This document shows positions 62,201-64,000 of a stretch of DNA of 64,000 nucleotides, one piece after another (positions within the stretch are counted from its first letter, which is position 1; each line of letters starts with the position of its first letter). The notes under the pieces are model-generated. The model searched no databases, was not told where the DNA came from, and saw only the letters and a program-made list of their open reading frames with translations. Source of the stretch: Alnus glutinosa (taxonomy: Eukaryota; Streptophyta; Magnoliopsida; Fagales; Betulaceae). The position numbers and the translations under genes are program-made. The stretch spans positions 5,088,501-5,152,500 of the forward strand of contig NC_084896.1 in assembly GCF_958979055.1 (NCBI RefSeq), written 5' to 3'.

Positions 62201-64000
62201 TTCGGATCCATTAAGGTGAGCACCTTTAGGGTCATTTATTTGAAAGTGAACACCTTGAGAAGCCACCCTTTGGGTGTGACCTTCACGAAGGGCGAGTCTG
62301 AGCCGAGCACTCCAAGCGGCTAATAACTCAACCTCAGAGAAATAAAATTCTAGGAGTTAGTCAACTATTGCAGTATGGCTTTCAACTCCCCTAAGCAGTC
62401 TTCTTGTGAAGCGACCACAAATTTGACTTCACATTCTTTATTTTCAAGTTATCTGGTGTTCATGGAAATTTTTCTCAACCTACTATCTCTGTATCTCATC
62501 CCTTACCCACATCCTGGTTCTTCCAAATGAGAATCTCTGCCACCTAGGTTCTCTCTCTCTCTCAAGGGCAAAGTTTTCTTTCTCAGGTCCTGGTGTTTTG
62601 TTGCAGAAAATCTGAAATACTAAATTTTGAATGGCTGCTCAAGGAAGAAAAAAAAATCGAATGGCTGATTGATGGAGGTTGAAGAAAATATTGTTGAGAG
62701 GATATTTCTATGCCCATGATTTTTTTTAACTCCAATAGATTAAGTTAATTGTTAATTATAATTTTAGCTGCAGTTTAAATCTTGTGAAGTTTTTGCTGGG
62801 TACTATTGTGACTGGCAGCCAATTGAATAAGTCACTGGCAAGCAATCATGGTTTTATTGATTGTTCATTGACATGGTCCAAATGTAACAGTATTCATGTG
62901 ATTTTTTTTATTTTTTATTTTTTATTTTTTATATCGCATGTATAAGTATCTGTCGTCAATATATCATGGTGTGTGAAGTGCTAATTTGGTGACTGCAACA
63001 GGTGCAAAATCAATTTGAAGAACTGTCCTTTTGAGGCGAAGATTATTTTCTTGATTTTCTGGCCCGTTAGGTAAATAGCCAAACAACTTGGTACTTGTTG
63101 GGATCTGGACCCATGAATGCTTTCATAACTTGTGACTTTTGGGGGTTTTAAAATCTTCTTGTATGCCTTATTTTGCCTTTGACACGATGGATTTGGATCA
63201 GTGCATGATTTTGTCCTAATTTGTTATTACCAAACTATTTGAGGGGGACTTAACACTCCCCAGTTATGATAAAAATGAGGCAGACAACATGGCTAAAATC
63301 ATTTTCCATGTTCCTGGGCAACAATGAACTTCTAATATCATATTTAATCATTTGGGAGGATTACTATGACATCAAAATATAGTAAATGATTGTTCTTGAG
63401 TGCTTTTGAAGTTTTCCAATCCTACCTTTGAGTAGAATGTGCATGCTGAAAATATTGACTTATTTGGAGGCATGGTGTCCTCCTGTCTTTTGTAGCGTGA
63501 AAGAAATGACAAAAGTTTTGAAGACAGTTAGAGAACGGTGATAGAACTTAAGTCTTTTCTTTTTGTCCGAAACTCTTTATCATTGAACAGCTGCTCTAGA
63601 TTTTAATATGCATAGTTTTCATGATTTTTTTGACTTGTTTTCTCTTTTTAACTGGGTTTTTCTCTTGTATACTCCATTTGTACTTGAGTTGCGCCTTTGT
63701 GTTTTTATTGATATTTCGTTTACTTATCAAAAAGAATGTGCATGCTGACATAGTAATAATATATTTCCTTCTCTTATTTTTTTTTTCTCAAACCACTCGA
63801 TTTAGTATATTCTGTGGAGATAAACTTACCATTTTTATTTTATCATCACTTGAAATGTTGAAGATTTAATGGTTACAAAATACGATTTCTGATATGTTAT
63901 TTCTACCAAGTAATTTACTTACGAGCGGAAAAAGATCTTTTCTGTTTGCAGATTGATGTGAAAGTGCTTGGTGGGTCAAGCATGAAGAGGAATTTGATCT
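59272..64000 (+). CDS. F-box/DUF295 protein, SKIP23-like, copy 2
   Basis: Exon 1 is 59272-60474 (401 codons) and exon 2 starts at 63952; the window ends one base into the stop codon, so all 417 residues are present. The intron of about 3.5 kb is nearly identical to that of copy 1, showing duplication at the DNA level. The F-box (WSQLPKELLGLIAERL) and DUF295 motifs are intact and there is no frameshift. Against copy 1 it lacks nine residues after QEYVL (copy 1 has HYMNFLNFR there) and one Pro in MPSPYDD. A Copia 3' LTR abuts its leader. A longer in-frame start at 59176, inside the LTR, would add 32 hydrophobic residues, but it lies upstream of the likely LTR transcription start. Role expected as for copy 1: an SCF substrate adaptor of unknown target. 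Confidence 0.9.
62548..62565. repeat. (CT)n microsatellite in the F-box copy 2 intron
   Basis: CT run at the position where copy 1 carries (CCCT)n, showing divergence of the two introns at a simple repeat. Confidence 0.75.

Overview
This is a plant nuclear window, very probably from a woody eudicot. The evidence is AT-rich DNA with GT-AG introns, three plant gene families (MINIYO/RPAP1, PRONE RopGEF and SKIP23-like F-box/DUF295), and plant-type Copia, L1, MULE, Tourist and SINE-like elements. I could not identify the species. No bacterial-type operons, rRNA genes, CRISPR arrays or functional tRNA genes were seen.

Layout. (1) 1-4649 is the 5' part of a decayed Tnt1-like Copia element on the minus strand. 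(2) 4650-11600 is intergenic, with a Gypsy-like solo LTR (5073-5508), small MITEs, a poly(A)-tailed retroposed insertion (8155-9263) and two copies of a dispersed repeat. (3) 11603-20479 (minus) is a complete ten-exon MINIYO (RPAP1-like) gene; all splice phases join and predict 1654 aa. It carries a near-perfect 55-residue tandem duplication of its RPAP1_N motif. (4) 20480-25093 is intergenic and packed with MITEs, including five related palindromic elements (one split by a Tourist element) and two MULE-like insertions just upstream of the next gene. (5) 25094-29857 (plus) is a two-exon SKIP23-like F-box/DUF295 gene. (6) 31422-38997 (minus) is a third, dead F-box/DUF295 paralogue split by an LTR-complete Copia element (32086-38561, TSD TGACA). 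That element is the same family as the one at the left edge, in opposite orientation. (7) 40795-49931 (minus) holds the last three exons of a RopGEF gene. It has a premature stop and is split by a Copia element whose 5' LTR contains a 5'-truncated L1 LINE. (8) 49945-53905 is a truncated Copia element ending at a tRNA-like SINE head. (9) 53978-64000 is a duplicate of the F-box locus. A full-length Copia element with TA...TA LTR ends (54304-59249) sits 22 bp upstream of its start codon; the gene runs off the right edge inside its stop codon.

How it fits together. Only MINIYO and the two F-box genes look functional. The F-box paralogues show three fates: native promoter with MITE insertions, promoter displaced by an LTR element, and pseudogenisation with Copia insertion. 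Comparing the two duplicated loci gives empty sites that date the MULE-type insertions in copy 1 and the Copia insertion in copy 2 to after the duplication. No new multi-gene system was recognised. The best leads are the duplicated RPAP1_N motif, the LTR promoter replacement, and the hairpin array conserved in both Tnt1-like copies.
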